A stretch of 64,000 nt of DNA from Selaginella moellendorffii. Lineage: Eukaryota; Streptophyta; Lycopodiopsida; Selaginellales; Selaginellaceae. Location: the NCBI RefSeq assembly GCF_000143415.4, contig NW_003314365.1, forward strand, positions 203,991 to 267,990. The letters run 5' to 3'. Positions 47,076-57,010 of this stretch are shown here, piece by piece (the first letter of the stretch is position 1; each line of letters begins with the position of its first letter). The notes below the pieces were generated by a model. The model was not told the origin of the DNA, made no database searches, and worked only from the letters and a program-made list of their open reading frames with translations. Position numbers and translations under genes: made by a program.

Positions 47076-49631
47076 TCAAAACACGGCCTTCATCAGCTTG
47101 GGACGATAATGGATACTTATGTCCTCGTATGCGCTCTTTTGTTCCACTGTGATGTAATCATTTGTTCGAAGAACCTGTCAATCGCAACATGAGCTTCTAG
47201 TTGAAAACCAAAAAGCCACCATACCAAAGTCTCGAAAAACATCCGAGCTGCTTCCTTCCTAGTTTTGCCAGTTAAGAGCTTGTTCAGAGTCACAGGCCTC
47301 TTTACAGCCGTATCAAACGTAGCTCGAAGAAACTGCGCAATCGCCCTGCAATGGATGATTTGTTTTTCACTCACTCCAGTTTTTCACTTTCAGAGTGTAC
47401 CTTGTTCGTTCGGACCATCCTTCAGATTGTGAGCCTACCAGATCAGGGCCATTGCTAGCCAATAAATAAGCTGTAAAAGCAAATCAGGGAAAAACACACA
47501 CAAACATAAGAGAGAGTCACTCACAAGAGTCGATTGGTGGTGGAAACTCCCGAGGCACAGTGTTCTTGTCATGATCGGTCTGCACAGTGTCGTGGAATTC
47601 TTCCGCTTGTTTGCTATTATCCTCGTGATATTTTTGAATTTGCTCGCTTACTCTATCTTCAAATGCACCTGTTTCACCACCTGTCAGGAAATGTTTTTCG
47701 TTACCAAAATCGTAATAATTCGATAAACTTACCGCCACTGTCTGGAATTATAGCAGTGGGAGCTTCTACTTCCGGCATTTCAGGTATTGCATATAGTTGC
47801 TGGGGTGATGGGTTCCGTACTTCAAGAGGAGATTGCTCTGGGGATCTGACTGGTGCAGGAGAAACCCCGCCTGGTGATTGTGGCGTGGCGAGGGGTGACT
47901 TTGGAGGTGACTGCACTTTGGTACGATCCTGAACGGGAGTAGTTTCGACATCTGCGCCATCTACTGCGAAGGTCACGTTGGGAGCGGAGGCTTTCAATCG
48001 CTTTGGATTGAAAACTCGGTCATAAAGTTCTTCCAGCCGAGAGCATAGACCTGCGGAAGAAAATGGTCGTTAAGGACTACAAGCATCCAGGGACAAGATT
48101 ACCATCCACAGAAGGTGTGCTCAGCGTACGCTTGCCTAGACGTTCTTTTTGAAAAATCCAAATCTCCTTGGGAGAAACCTTTCTCCGGACCCGGCGCAGG
48201 TCAGACGAATCGTTGAGCATATCTTTCATGTAACTGCAACGTGCCGAGTTTAAAAAGAAAAGGTGAAGATCCGACATCATTGAAACAAACACATTACCTT
48301 TCCGAGAGTGTTACCTGCATATCATATGCTTGCTTTCGCTTTCTAGGAGTGTTATTCTTGCGAGATGGAACAGGGGTCTCCACAACTCCGAAAGCAGGAG
48401 TATCGTCGCCATCTAGAGTGATTGCACGCATTCGTCAGCATTTCGGACAACAATAATCTCATGCTAAGTATTACCTGGAAACCGCTGAGCACCAGGAGAG
48501 TTCGCGTCTGACCTTGAAACGGGTGTGCTCGGTAAAGGCTGCTCGTCTTCAACCAGCCGTGCTTCTTCGACAACGGCGTCCTCTCGTGGTTCGGCTGCCA
48601 CTGGCTCGACACTTTGCTTCTCAAAAGCATGAAAGTTTTCTTCCCCAGCCAGCGAAGCGGATCGAAGCTTCTCAATGTCAGGGACAGTGTCTGCATCCAG
48701 CGGCGAAGAAGGTCCAACATCCATATCCATTGGAGGAAGCACACTGTTATAGCAAGTTAAAGATCAGTCAGCATAAAAAAATCAAGGAAAAGAAAGAAGG
48801 ATGAAACTCACTCTTCTTGGAGCTCGGGTGTTTCAGCCTCGTTCAACGGAAATTTCTGAAGATCACGTCTTAGCAAACAAACTGACGAGAAAAGGAATAA
48901 GTCACAAAGCAGACCTCGTTACCAATGTCCATAGCGTGAGGAGTTTCCATAAACCTTTCTGCAAGATGAACAAACCGTGAGCGAGAGTCAACCTGGGAGC
49001 TACATACATACCGTCCTGCTCGAACTGAGAACCCGGATACGAATCGTCCACGACATTTTCTTCCAGAGTAATTTGGTCTCGAGTTGTAACATGGTGATCG
49101 ACTCTGCAAGCGGTGGCTCTTGGTGGGAAAAGAGAAACAAAACACCAAAGAAAAGAAGCACGTACCCATCAGGAATGTACAACACATCTATGTCGTCGAA
49201 CTCAAACGCTTCCGGTAGAGTGATGGAGTGAAAGGGAGCACTGGCGGCGTCGGCCGGAAGATCCACGGACGCCGAAGTCGCGGAGGAGAAGGCATTCTTG
49301 AGCTTGACAAGCGCATCGTTGCAATCGTGGAAGAGATAGTTTACTTTGCGTGAGTAAATCCTCACAACACCTAGCAGCAAGTGACCCGACAAGCGCAGCG
49401 CGATGGGAACCTCGGGAAAGAGAATAGAATCTAGAGACACACACACACAAAGGAGAGATTAAGGGAAAAGGGACAGGAACAAGAACAAGATTGCGCGGAG
49501 AACATACCTACAGAGGTGATGATGTTGGTGTCGTTCACCTGGTTCTTGCGGAGCTTCTTCTCGAGGTGCGCTGCGATCCAGATCGTCCCCAGCGGCCCTT
49601 TCTTTGCCAAAATGTACTGCGAGTAAAACAT
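47076..49631 (-). CDS. RAD21: Cohesin kleisin subunit RAD21/SCC1 family
   Basis: Multi-exon gene. The N-terminal Rad21/Rec8 domain starts MFYSQYILAKKGPLGTIWIA and AHLEKKLRKNQVNDTNIITS, then VPIALRLSGHLLLGVVRIYS and KVNYLFHDCNDALVKLKNAF. These segments bind the SMC3 neck. The variable acidic middle has LPEAFEFDDID, separase-type basic patches and Pro/Ser-rich blocks. The C-terminal winged helix (AIAQFLRATFDTAVKRPVTL, NKLLTGKTRKEAARMFFETL, VLRTNDYITVEQKSAYEDIS) binds SMC1. The start is ATG 49631; an in-frame TTG upstream is unlikely. Conserved C-terminus and length (about 650-700 residues) favour a mitotic RAD21 (SYN2-4-like) rather than meiotic REC8, but I cannot exclude either. Confidence 0.9.
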
Positions 49632-50669
49632 CGCCGCCGATCGATCGCCCAAACCCTAGGTTTTTCTTTCTCCTCTTTTTCGCGCTTCTTGAACGAGCTG
49701 GGCTCCTTCTCCAACACACTTCCGCTCGAGCCTGCCACGTGTTCTTTAGGGCTTTCTAGCAAGCTACTTAGCAGTAAGCAAAGCAAAGTGTAATTCAAAA
49801 AGTCCATATTCATATCAATTACCCAGCAAATTGGTTTGCAATTTCATACCATTTCGAGAGATTTACTGAGTTTAGCTATATTTGCTCCTTGATCAACTCT
49901 TAAACTGCTAAAGTATAGAAGAAAAAACTTTGTAAAAAATAAGTCTTGAAGCTAAAGTAACCTATCATCAATAGTAATTGATTGTAATTAGAAGCTTCAT
50001 GGCTGCAAAGGCAAAGGAGCCCCGGTAAAGGGTAATTCCATGCAATCTGATCATAGCCTCTTGATTCCATGCAAGTAGTAATCAAGTTAGCCTAAGAAAG
50101 GAATTGTTGAGAAAGAAAGGGATCACTCACTTTTAGCCACATTGCAAAGGTGGATGTGATGAGTGGTAATTGCTATGAACCGTGCTATGCATACACCTTG
50201 ATGTGATAAAATTTAAGGAGCTAGAGAGCTAGCATGGATTCACAAACTTGCCCATCCATCTTGCAGGCAAGGTGGTGGGCAGAGAGAAGCTACAGGGTGA
50301 AAACGTTTCCCGTAAATATGCATGCGTAGCGACTTTACTTCTGTAACTATCCTCAATCGTTTGATGGCAACTCCATACTTCGGGGGATCATGTGTCGAGG
50401 GCATATTCGTGTTGCGGGTGGACAAAAGGTCATTGTCATGGAGGATCTACTTGACGAAGGACCAACACGTCGTATTTTACCAGGATGCATCATTTCTCAC
50501 ATGAGAAAACTTTGACGACGGGAGTAAGCAATGTTACCATGGCATTCCTTCCTACCTTAGCCATGCATTAAGACAATCTTATACTTCTCTTAAAAACTTT
50601 GAGCAAGTTACATAACCTTTGGAGCAGATATATGAACAGTGTTACTATCAGCCTAGAGACTCGTGCTTG
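49632..50669. other. Intergenic region upstream of RAD21
   Basis: AT-richer than the gene island. The first 150 bp probably hold the RAD21 promoter. No gene, tRNA or recognisable repeat was seen in the rest. Confidence 0.4.
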
Positions 50670-51117
50670 TCAAGTGATCCGGATGACTGCGATCATGAAT
50701 ATGAAAACACAAAGCATGGCGAAGATGAGAAGCCAAGAGTAGAACTCGCCGGCTCTTCGGTTCGCGGAGGCCAAGCGTCTGTAGAGCGTCGCCAGTGGCA
50801 TCCACAACTTGGACAGAGCAAGCAAGCAAGCAAACCGTGTCAGAAAAGAAAGAATCGTGAATTCCAGGAGAGGTTTTGGAACAAACTTTGGGGGTGTCTT
50901 GCAGGGATTGTTGCATGAGTAATGTCGACTCTTAATTGTGTCAAGCTAGCGACCATTTCTTCTGTTAGATCGTCCTGCAAGCAAAAGAAGAAATTAAAGT
51001 ACGATCCGAAAACAAAGAGAAGTACCAATGCTTTCCAATGAATTCGTGATTGGCACTGTCGAGTTTCACTTCTACTTTTGAAGGACCAGGCTCGGGATCG
51101 TCATGCTGGATGCTGAA
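50670..51117 (-). pseudogene. USE1-like SNARE gene, C-terminal remnant with frameshifts
   Basis: Minus-strand fragments in order: KVEVKLDSANHEFIGKHW (about 51015-51090), LQDDLTEEMVASLTQLR (about 50940-50985), a segment in a shifted frame KESTLLMQQSLQDT, and a C-terminal tail anchor WLLIFAMLCVFIFMIAVIRI with a stop at 50670-50672. The order HRKLQ-like / DLTEEM / MQQS / hydrophobic anchor / IRIT is that of USE1, the ER Qc-type SNARE for Golgi-to-ER retrograde fusion. The N-terminal SNARE region is missing and at least one frameshift interrupts the helix, so I call it a pseudogene. Unresolved introns could account for part of the frame changes. Confidence 0.5.
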
Positions 51118-51385
51118 AATACAAGATAAAGGAGATCAATGGATCGTGTAAAATTGGTAACCAGAGAAGAACTTACTGTCTCTTTCGAGAATTCCTCCTC
51201 GACCCCTCTAGCTTACCCATACTCTTTGCCATGGATGAAAGAATATGATATTTTTGCCATCCTTGTTGTACGATCCACCTGGGAAAATTTTGCTGGGCGT
51301 TCCAACCTCGTCCATGTAAGCATGTGGAGCCCTGATTCGATGAGGGATTGCTCTTGAGCTATTTTAATGGAAGTTTTTTGTTTTG

Positions 51386-52390
51386 TCATTCGCCATGACC
51401 GTCATTGACCTCTATTGACTTTAGCTTGACCAACAGCTTGGTAAAGCGATCTCTCTTGGAAGAGTGCTGTTGGCCTACACGTCTCTGGCGGCCGATCCTC
51501 TCATGGAGAGCTCTTCCCTGCTTGATGACATCGCCACCGTCGTTGGAGCAAGCTTCCAGCGCAAGCATGAGAGAGACTCTGCTCGAAGATCCATCTCGCG
51601 GAAGATTTGCAGCGCTTCCTTGCCGGATCCAATCTGAGCGTAGGCAGCGACGAGCGAGAGTTCCAGCACATCGCGTCCTCGTCGAAATCTTTCCTTGCAT
51701 CGTTGAGGCTATGGCAGCAAATCGCGTGAAGACTTTCCTTGCATCGTCGAGGCTATGGCAGCGAGCATACATGTTGAGCAGCGCCGTCTGGAGCATCTCC
51801 AGCGATCGTCCTCTCCATTGCGAGAGGATGGATCGTTCCAGCGAGTTGCAAGCACCCACAACGCTGAAGAACGTCAAGCGATCCGGCTCGGGGCCGCTGG
51901 GGTCTTCCAGCATTCTCTTGAAGAGGTTGACAAGTTCTTCCTGTGTAACCCGAGATCGTATTTCAGCTCACATGTCTGCTCTTCATGGATCAAAGATCTC
52001 CCTCGCAGTGTCCAGTGATCCGCTGCTGAGTAGAGGCAATTGGCAATGGAGAGATGATCGCCTCCAGAGCGAGTGGATAAGATCCTTATGAGACATGATC
52101 ATCGGTGATCGAGATAGACGACACGATCCCTTCGAGGAGCATCATCAGGGATCCACGATGGTTGTGAGCGCACGCCAAGATCCTTCTCGCACTTGCCCGT
52201 TCTGGGCAAATGCTGCGTGACCTTCCATCTTGTGGAAGACTCCCAACGCCAAGCGGCCGCACTTCCCTGAATTTCCCTGAGGAGATTTCCAAAGAACCTG
52301 TGACGATCTAGGCCGCCGTGACTGCGCTTGCCCCGCCCAGAGATCTGTGAAGCGGGTTTCCGCCATCGACCTAGAAAGTTTCCCGCCAAG
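51386..52390 (-). pseudogene. Broken PPR gene
   Basis: PPR motifs appear in several frames of the minus strand. PDRLTFFSVVGACNSLERSI and LEMLQTALLNMYARCHSLDD-ARKVF are in the longest frame (start 51913). SGKEALQIFREMDLRAES lies in a second frame at 51475-51669, and KCGRLALGVFHKMEGHAAFA upstream at 52145-52366. An almost exact local duplication (around 51680-51760: AATC...TTTCCTTGCATCGTYGAGGCTATGGCAGC) adds to the disruption. The frame changes and the absence of a start covering them indicate decay of a PLS-type PPR gene. Confidence 0.7.
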
Positions 52391-52703
52391 CGATTAGGAT
52401 ATTCTATTATATTCGATATTTTGAATCATCCCGCCAGTTTTTGCCCTTTGCTTGGATGGAGACCTAAATTGCGCATTGCTCTTCAATGCGTACTCATCCA
52501 TGGGGCCGACGCCGGCGTGCGTCGCTAGAATCTCCTCGGCGTGGCACTGGCGTATTTCACTCTCTGGCCGGTCCGATCTTTGGGATCAGGCAGCTAGCCG
52601 CCATTCTTGGTGCGCATTTTCCAGTTTTCTCGCGGTTTTCTCGATTGAGTCTCGCGCTAGCTGGCTTTGATCGGTACGCGAGACGAATCGATCTTGCAGA
52701 TGG

Positions 52704-54326
52704 ATGGCGTCGGCCACCGCGGTTGTTCTTGGGGGAAGAAACCCTAGCTTGGCGACGACGGAAGAATATAAAGGTCCATTCTTTGATGATAACTTAATAA
52801 CTATTTTATTCTCCAGGATCACTTGGTTTTTACCGATGGTTTTTTATCGAGCTATAAAAGCCAGAGGTCATATTGTAAGCAAGAAAATGGCAGGAGGTCG
52901 GCTCGGGGAGCCATGGAAGCGCCGGCGAATTGCGGCACCGGTGGCATCGGAAATGGGAGAGATCCATGCTACCGGGCTTGAACTGCTCGGCGAGGCGGCA
53001 GCAGTCGGTGATGAAGCAGTGACGACGAGCTTCAGCGATTCCGGGCCAGTAGTGACAGATGATCCTGCAAGAACTTCTCTTCCCAGGTCTTCATCATCCA
53101 TCCAGCTTCCAGCGGTCGCAGCAGAAGACCAAGTCTTTGTCCCTAGCGATCCAGGCTCCGGATTTGATCACCTCGGCGACATTCAGCGGTCGCATGCGAG
53201 GATCGGTGGCGAGGCAGCGACGGATGATCCTTTTCCAAGCTTTGGTTCGCTGACAAGCTTCGCGGGTTTGTCATCATTCCAGCGCAGCTCGACCTTAGCG
53301 ATCGCAGCAAAAGTGGAAGCCTTTGAGCAGCCGGGAAGCACAGCTCAGGATTTCTCTCCCGTGGGAGTGGTGGCGGCCACCTTGGTTCCAGCGGTCGCAG
53401 CGAAAGACCAAGCCTTCGGTGCTAGCAGTCCAGGCTCCGGCCTCCGCGGCATTCAGTCCCATGCGGCGATCAGTGGCGAAGCAGCGACAGGAGATTATGG
53501 GCCTGTAGCGACAGATGATCCGACCAGCTTGAGCGCTAGCGATTCCAACGTCCAGGTGTGGAAGGCAACGCAGGATTTCTCTCTAGGCGAAATAGCGGAC
53601 GCCATCGTACGCAACTATTTCGATGGCAAGCTTCCACGGGACTCCGCCAGACCAGCCGAGGCCATCATGCACAACTATTTCGATGGCACGCCTTCATGGG
53701 ACTCCGACCGAGCCCAGGTTTCTCCTGTGAGAATGACGCCGGCCAGCTTGGGCGATTTATATGGCAGGCTGGAGTTCTACCAGATGGTACGTGTAGCTCA
53801 GGCGGTAGAAATGGTCGCATACTCCTTTGGCGATTTCCATGAGTACAGGAGTTGGCACCCATGGGCTTTCGAGGAGGCGCACCAGTTCTCTGGAAACGAC
53901 GATCCAACGATGGTAGAAGTGGAGAACCAATTTTCGCGGGCTGAAGGGGAGCTCCCCCGAGACGACGACAATGACACAGTAAGCAAAGAAGGTGATCTAC
54001 ATATGGAAGAAGTAGGAGAAGAAGACGAGCATCTAGTGATAGAAGTGGAGGACCATGCAGGGAGAGAAGAAGAAAAAGATCAAGAAACGGGAGAAGAAGA
54101 CGATGTAGACGGAGATGAATTCGCACAGATAAAAGAGGGTCCAAGAGTGGACGATGCTCAATGCGACGGGCTCGAGAGTAAGGACGACGAGGCAGTGGAG
54201 ATACAGGTTCGGCGCACCAGTTCCCTCGAGACGACAATCCAGCGGAAATCCAAATTTCATGGGACGAAGCTGTGCAGGAGCTCCTCCGGGATGGCACAGA
54301 AAGGTCAGAAGGTATGGAAGAAGTAA
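52704..54326 (+). CDS. Unrecognised acidic repetitive protein
   Basis: Open frame of 540 codons (alternative in-frame ATG at 52887, MAGGRLGEPWKRRRIAAPVA). The N-terminal third carries a basic KRRR patch. The middle has two degenerate repeats of about 35 residues (SIQLPAVAAEDQVFVPSDPG and TLVPAVAAKDQAFGASSPGS, each followed by HIGGEAATDD-like sequence) and two NYFDG...WDS units (about 53605-53705). The C-terminus is strongly acidic (EEVGEEDEHLVIEVEDH...). The frame stops at 54326, but homologous acidic repeats continue in the DNA to 55011. No domain recognised. Low-complexity composition means that function cannot be predicted. It may be a lineage-specific gene or a decaying one. Confidence 0.5.
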   Translation: MASATAVVLGGRNPSLATTEEYKGPFFDDNLITILFSRITWFLPMVFYRAIKARGHIVSKKMAGGRLGEPWKRRRIAAPVASEMGEIHATGLELLGEAAAVGDEAVTTSFSDSGPVVTDDPARTSLPRSSSSIQLPAVAAEDQVFVPSDPGSGFDHLGDIQRSHARIGGEAATDDPFPSFGSLTSFAGLSSFQRSSTLAIAAKVEAFEQPGSTAQDFSPVGVVAATLVPAVAAKDQAFGASSPGSGLRGIQSHAAISGEAATGDYGPVATDDPTSLSASDSNVQVWKATQDFSLGEIADAIVRNYFDGKLPRDSARPAEAIMHNYFDGTPSWDSDRAQVSPVRMTPASLGDLYGRLEFYQMVRVAQAVEMVAYSFGDFHEYRSWHPWAFEEAHQFSGNDDPTMVEVENQFSRAEGELPRDDDNDTVSKEGDLHMEEVGEEDEHLVIEVEDHAGREEEKDQETGEEDDVDGDEFAQIKEGPRVDDAQCDGLESKDDEAVEIQVRRTSSLETTIQRKSKFHGTKLCRSSSGMAQKGQKVWKK

Positions 54327-54800
54327 GAGAAGAAGACGAGCACGCAGTGATAGAAGCGAAGGACCATGCAGCGAGAGAAGAAGAAGAAGAAGATAACAAA
54401 GCAGGAGAAGCAGACGATGTAGACAAAGATGAATTCGCACAGATAGAAGAGGATGCAGGAGTGGACGATGCTCAATGTGACATGCTCGAGAGTGAGGGGA
54501 GATACAGGTTCTGGCACACCAGCTTCCTCAAGACGATGATCTAGTGGAACTCCAAATTTCATGGGACGAAGCTGTGCAGGAGCTCCTCCGGGATGGCACA
54601 GAAAGGTCGGAAGGTGTGAAAGAAGTAAGAGAAGAAGACAAACACGCAGTGATAGAAGCGGAGGACCATGCAGCGAGAGAAGAAGAAGAAGATAACAAAG
54701 CAGGAGAAGTAGACAATGTAGACGAAGATGAATTCGCACAGATAGAAGAGGATGTAGGAGTGGACGATGCCCAATGTGACAGGCTCGAGAATGAAGCGGA
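53990..54800 (+). repeat. Three tandem copies of a roughly 300-bp coding unit
   Basis: The marker GATGAATTCGCACAGATA occurs at about 54114, 54429 and 54727, giving periods of about 315 and 298 bp. Each unit encodes REEDEHAVIEAEDHAAREEE and DEDEFAQIEE...DDAQCD. The copies lie in different frames relative to the 52704 frame because of indels. The first copy ends in the stop at 54326, the second at 54544; the third is open to 55011. Confidence 0.8.
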
Positions 54801-55011
54801 GATAACGCAGCGACAGTGCCAGAAGAAGCTCCGGCAGCTGTGGAACCAGGTTTGCCACACTTGTGCATTTGTTTTTCATGATCCCTTTTATTTCTTTGCA
54901 GACTTCTACGAACAGTTCTCTCCGGATTTCTGGACGTTGCCTCGCAGCTACGACCAATTTCTCGACAATTTGTTTTTACAAACGACCCTTTTGTTCGATC
55001 TCATGTATTAA
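54544..55011 (+). pseudogene. Displaced C-terminal frame of the acidic repeat gene
   Basis: Third repeat unit plus a distinct C-terminal tail: RQCQKKLRQLWNQVCHTCAF, then FYEQFSPDFWTLPRSYDQFL and DNLFLQTTLLFDLMY. If the tandem duplication of the unit is ignored, this tail would be the natural end of the 52704 protein. It may be joined by splicing, or be cut off by frameshift. Confidence 0.4.
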
Positions 55012-55249
55012 TTCGCGCCAATAATATATTTGTGCCCTATCCCCGTGTAAAGAGTAGGATGGAATCCAGCGGTGGGCTATCGCATTCTCAGAGTTGCGAG
55101 GGCGCTGCCATTTCACCTCCGAAACAGTGGATGAAACACTCCCGTCTGGAAGGATTTCAAAAAACCACGCACCCACCGGCTCATCCAGCTCCAGCCCAAA
55201 CTGATGAAAAAGATCTGGAGTGTTGGATTGCCCCGTGCCAGACGCTGCC

Positions 55250-57010
55250 GTGCACCTGTTGATTGCCTCCGACTATTTCACGCGCAGGGAAGGACGACAA
55301 AGGGAGATTGCTCATCACAGGTATGATCGTTTGTGTGCACTGCGTCTTCATTGCTGCAAGCCCAGTGCCACTACATCGTCGCCAAGCTCGACAAGGTGAG
55401 ATTTTTCTCTAGAAACCATTTCATCTTTGTGAAGAATTCTCTATGGTCTTGCAGAAAATGGCCGAGGGATGGGTGGACAAGAGTGACGAAGAACTGATAG
55501 CAAGTATGTGTTCCTTTGTTCTTTCCCCTCCTTTTTCTTGGTTACTGATGGCATATATGATCCAGATCTAAACAAGGTGGTGGAAGGAATTCCCTCTCCC
55601 CAGCACGCACAATCGCGTCTCTCGGATGCTATGCGACTGTTTGATCTGACTGCGTCGCTGGCCGACCTCGTCCTTGCATGGTTTTTGATCAGGCTTGGTA
55701 ACGACGAGGAGCAATCTCTGGATTGGCTCGTCTATTCCGAAAAGAAGGCTACGGTGGATCGTCACGCTGGCGGCAGGGGCCAATTCGAGAATCTCCTCTT
55801 CTTCTTCTTTCAGAATGTCAAGATTTTTGATCCACCATCCCCGGAACGAATTGAAAAACTCTGTGCCTGGTTCTACGTTCTACCGAAAGTCGAGTTCAGA
55901 GGCATCGATATCACGAGTGCTGCCCGCCAGATACTTGTGGTACGTTATTGGTTATTGGTTTTCTATTTCCAGATGTTTGACTCCACGTCTTTCTCATCTT
56001 TTCAGCATTTCATAGGTGCGCGAGTTTTACGTTTATCATTTGGTGACCATGAATGCCTCAAGCATTTCATTGAAGACCACTTGCAAATCTTCCACAACTT
56101 TCGACTGTATCTGCGATCAAACATCTACAATTGTCACAACGTGAGCGCGCTCATTGGTCGCCTGCTGTTCACTTGGACGAGAACGAGCGAAGGGCAGCGT
56201 GATCATGACGAGCTCAAGGAGCTGTGCAAATTCACCGGCAACAGTTTCGCGGAGCACGTCAAGTCCACACTCGGCTCAAGCAACTCTTGTGAAGACGAGC
56301 GCCAGCTTTTGTTTCATGCCGCAGCCAGAGTGTTCGGGGAAGATTTCAGTGGCCAGTTTGTGACCCTGTGCGCGAACTCGCAGTGGGAGGACAATGCCAA
56401 GCTCTTGCAGACAAGCGAGCTTGGAGAAATCATGGAGTTGGCGAAGCAGGGACAGTTCCAAGTTGCTAATCCTCTCCCCAAGAAGGTTGTGACCAGTCGT
56501 TGGCTCGGTGAAATAATCCTCTGCTTCTAGCTTTTTCACTGTCTTTGGGGAGTGAATCCACGCTCCAAGCTCTAGGCAGATCTTCTTTGTCACAGTCTCA
56601 GCCAAGTAAACCCCTTCCTTACGGCAACTAGAGGTTAATAACAGCGTCATGTGTTGGCGGTTTATGACGGGATCGATAAGTAATCCTCTGCCTGCAAATC
56701 AAAAATCACATTAGAAGAAGCGTCTAACTTGAAATTGATATACTCACAATCCTGTATCCATGTTGTACGATCAAAGGTGTATGGCATGCTATCCTCGAGA
56801 ACCAGCTGAAAGAAAAGGTTCGTGCTTAGAACACTAAGGCAAAGCAAGAACGAGAAAACAACACTTACATTAGATAATGCCCTTAGGGATGTTATGTTGC
56901 GTGCTGCTGGGGGTGAATTTAGTGACAAGCACGAAATTTTGCTGGCTAAGATGGCCAAGTTACTTGGATTTGGAAACATGGACGGTATGTATGGACTCGC
57001 CAGAGCTTGA
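55250..57010 (+). CDS. Unrecognised spliced gene
   Basis: Candidate exons: VLDCPVPDAAVHLLIASDYF... (about 55217-55320), KMAEGWVDKSDEELIA (about 55455-55503), the main exon NKVVEGIPSPQHAQSRLSDA...ARQILV (55570-55940), and an exon from HFIGARVLRLSFGDHECLKH through LLFHAAARVFGEDFSGQFVT to a stop at 56530. A possible further exon (NALRDVMLRAAGGEFSDKHE, ILLAKMAKLLGFGNMDG) ends at 57010. Most borders have GT/AG signals. The product is helical and mostly soluble, with no motif I recognise. It might be a lineage-specific gene. The exon model is provisional, especially 5' of 55450 and 3' of 56500. Confidence 0.45.

Noticed and set aside
49631-49652. Earlier RAD21 start (MGDRSAAMFYSQ)
   Set aside because: The proposed first codon is TTG; the conserved family start MFYSQ uses the ATG at 49631.
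53665-54868. Long minus-strand Ser/Leu-rich frames opposite the acidic repeats
   Set aside because: Acidic GAA/GAG-rich codons read backwards as Leu/Ser/Phe-rich frames; this is compositional, with no motif.
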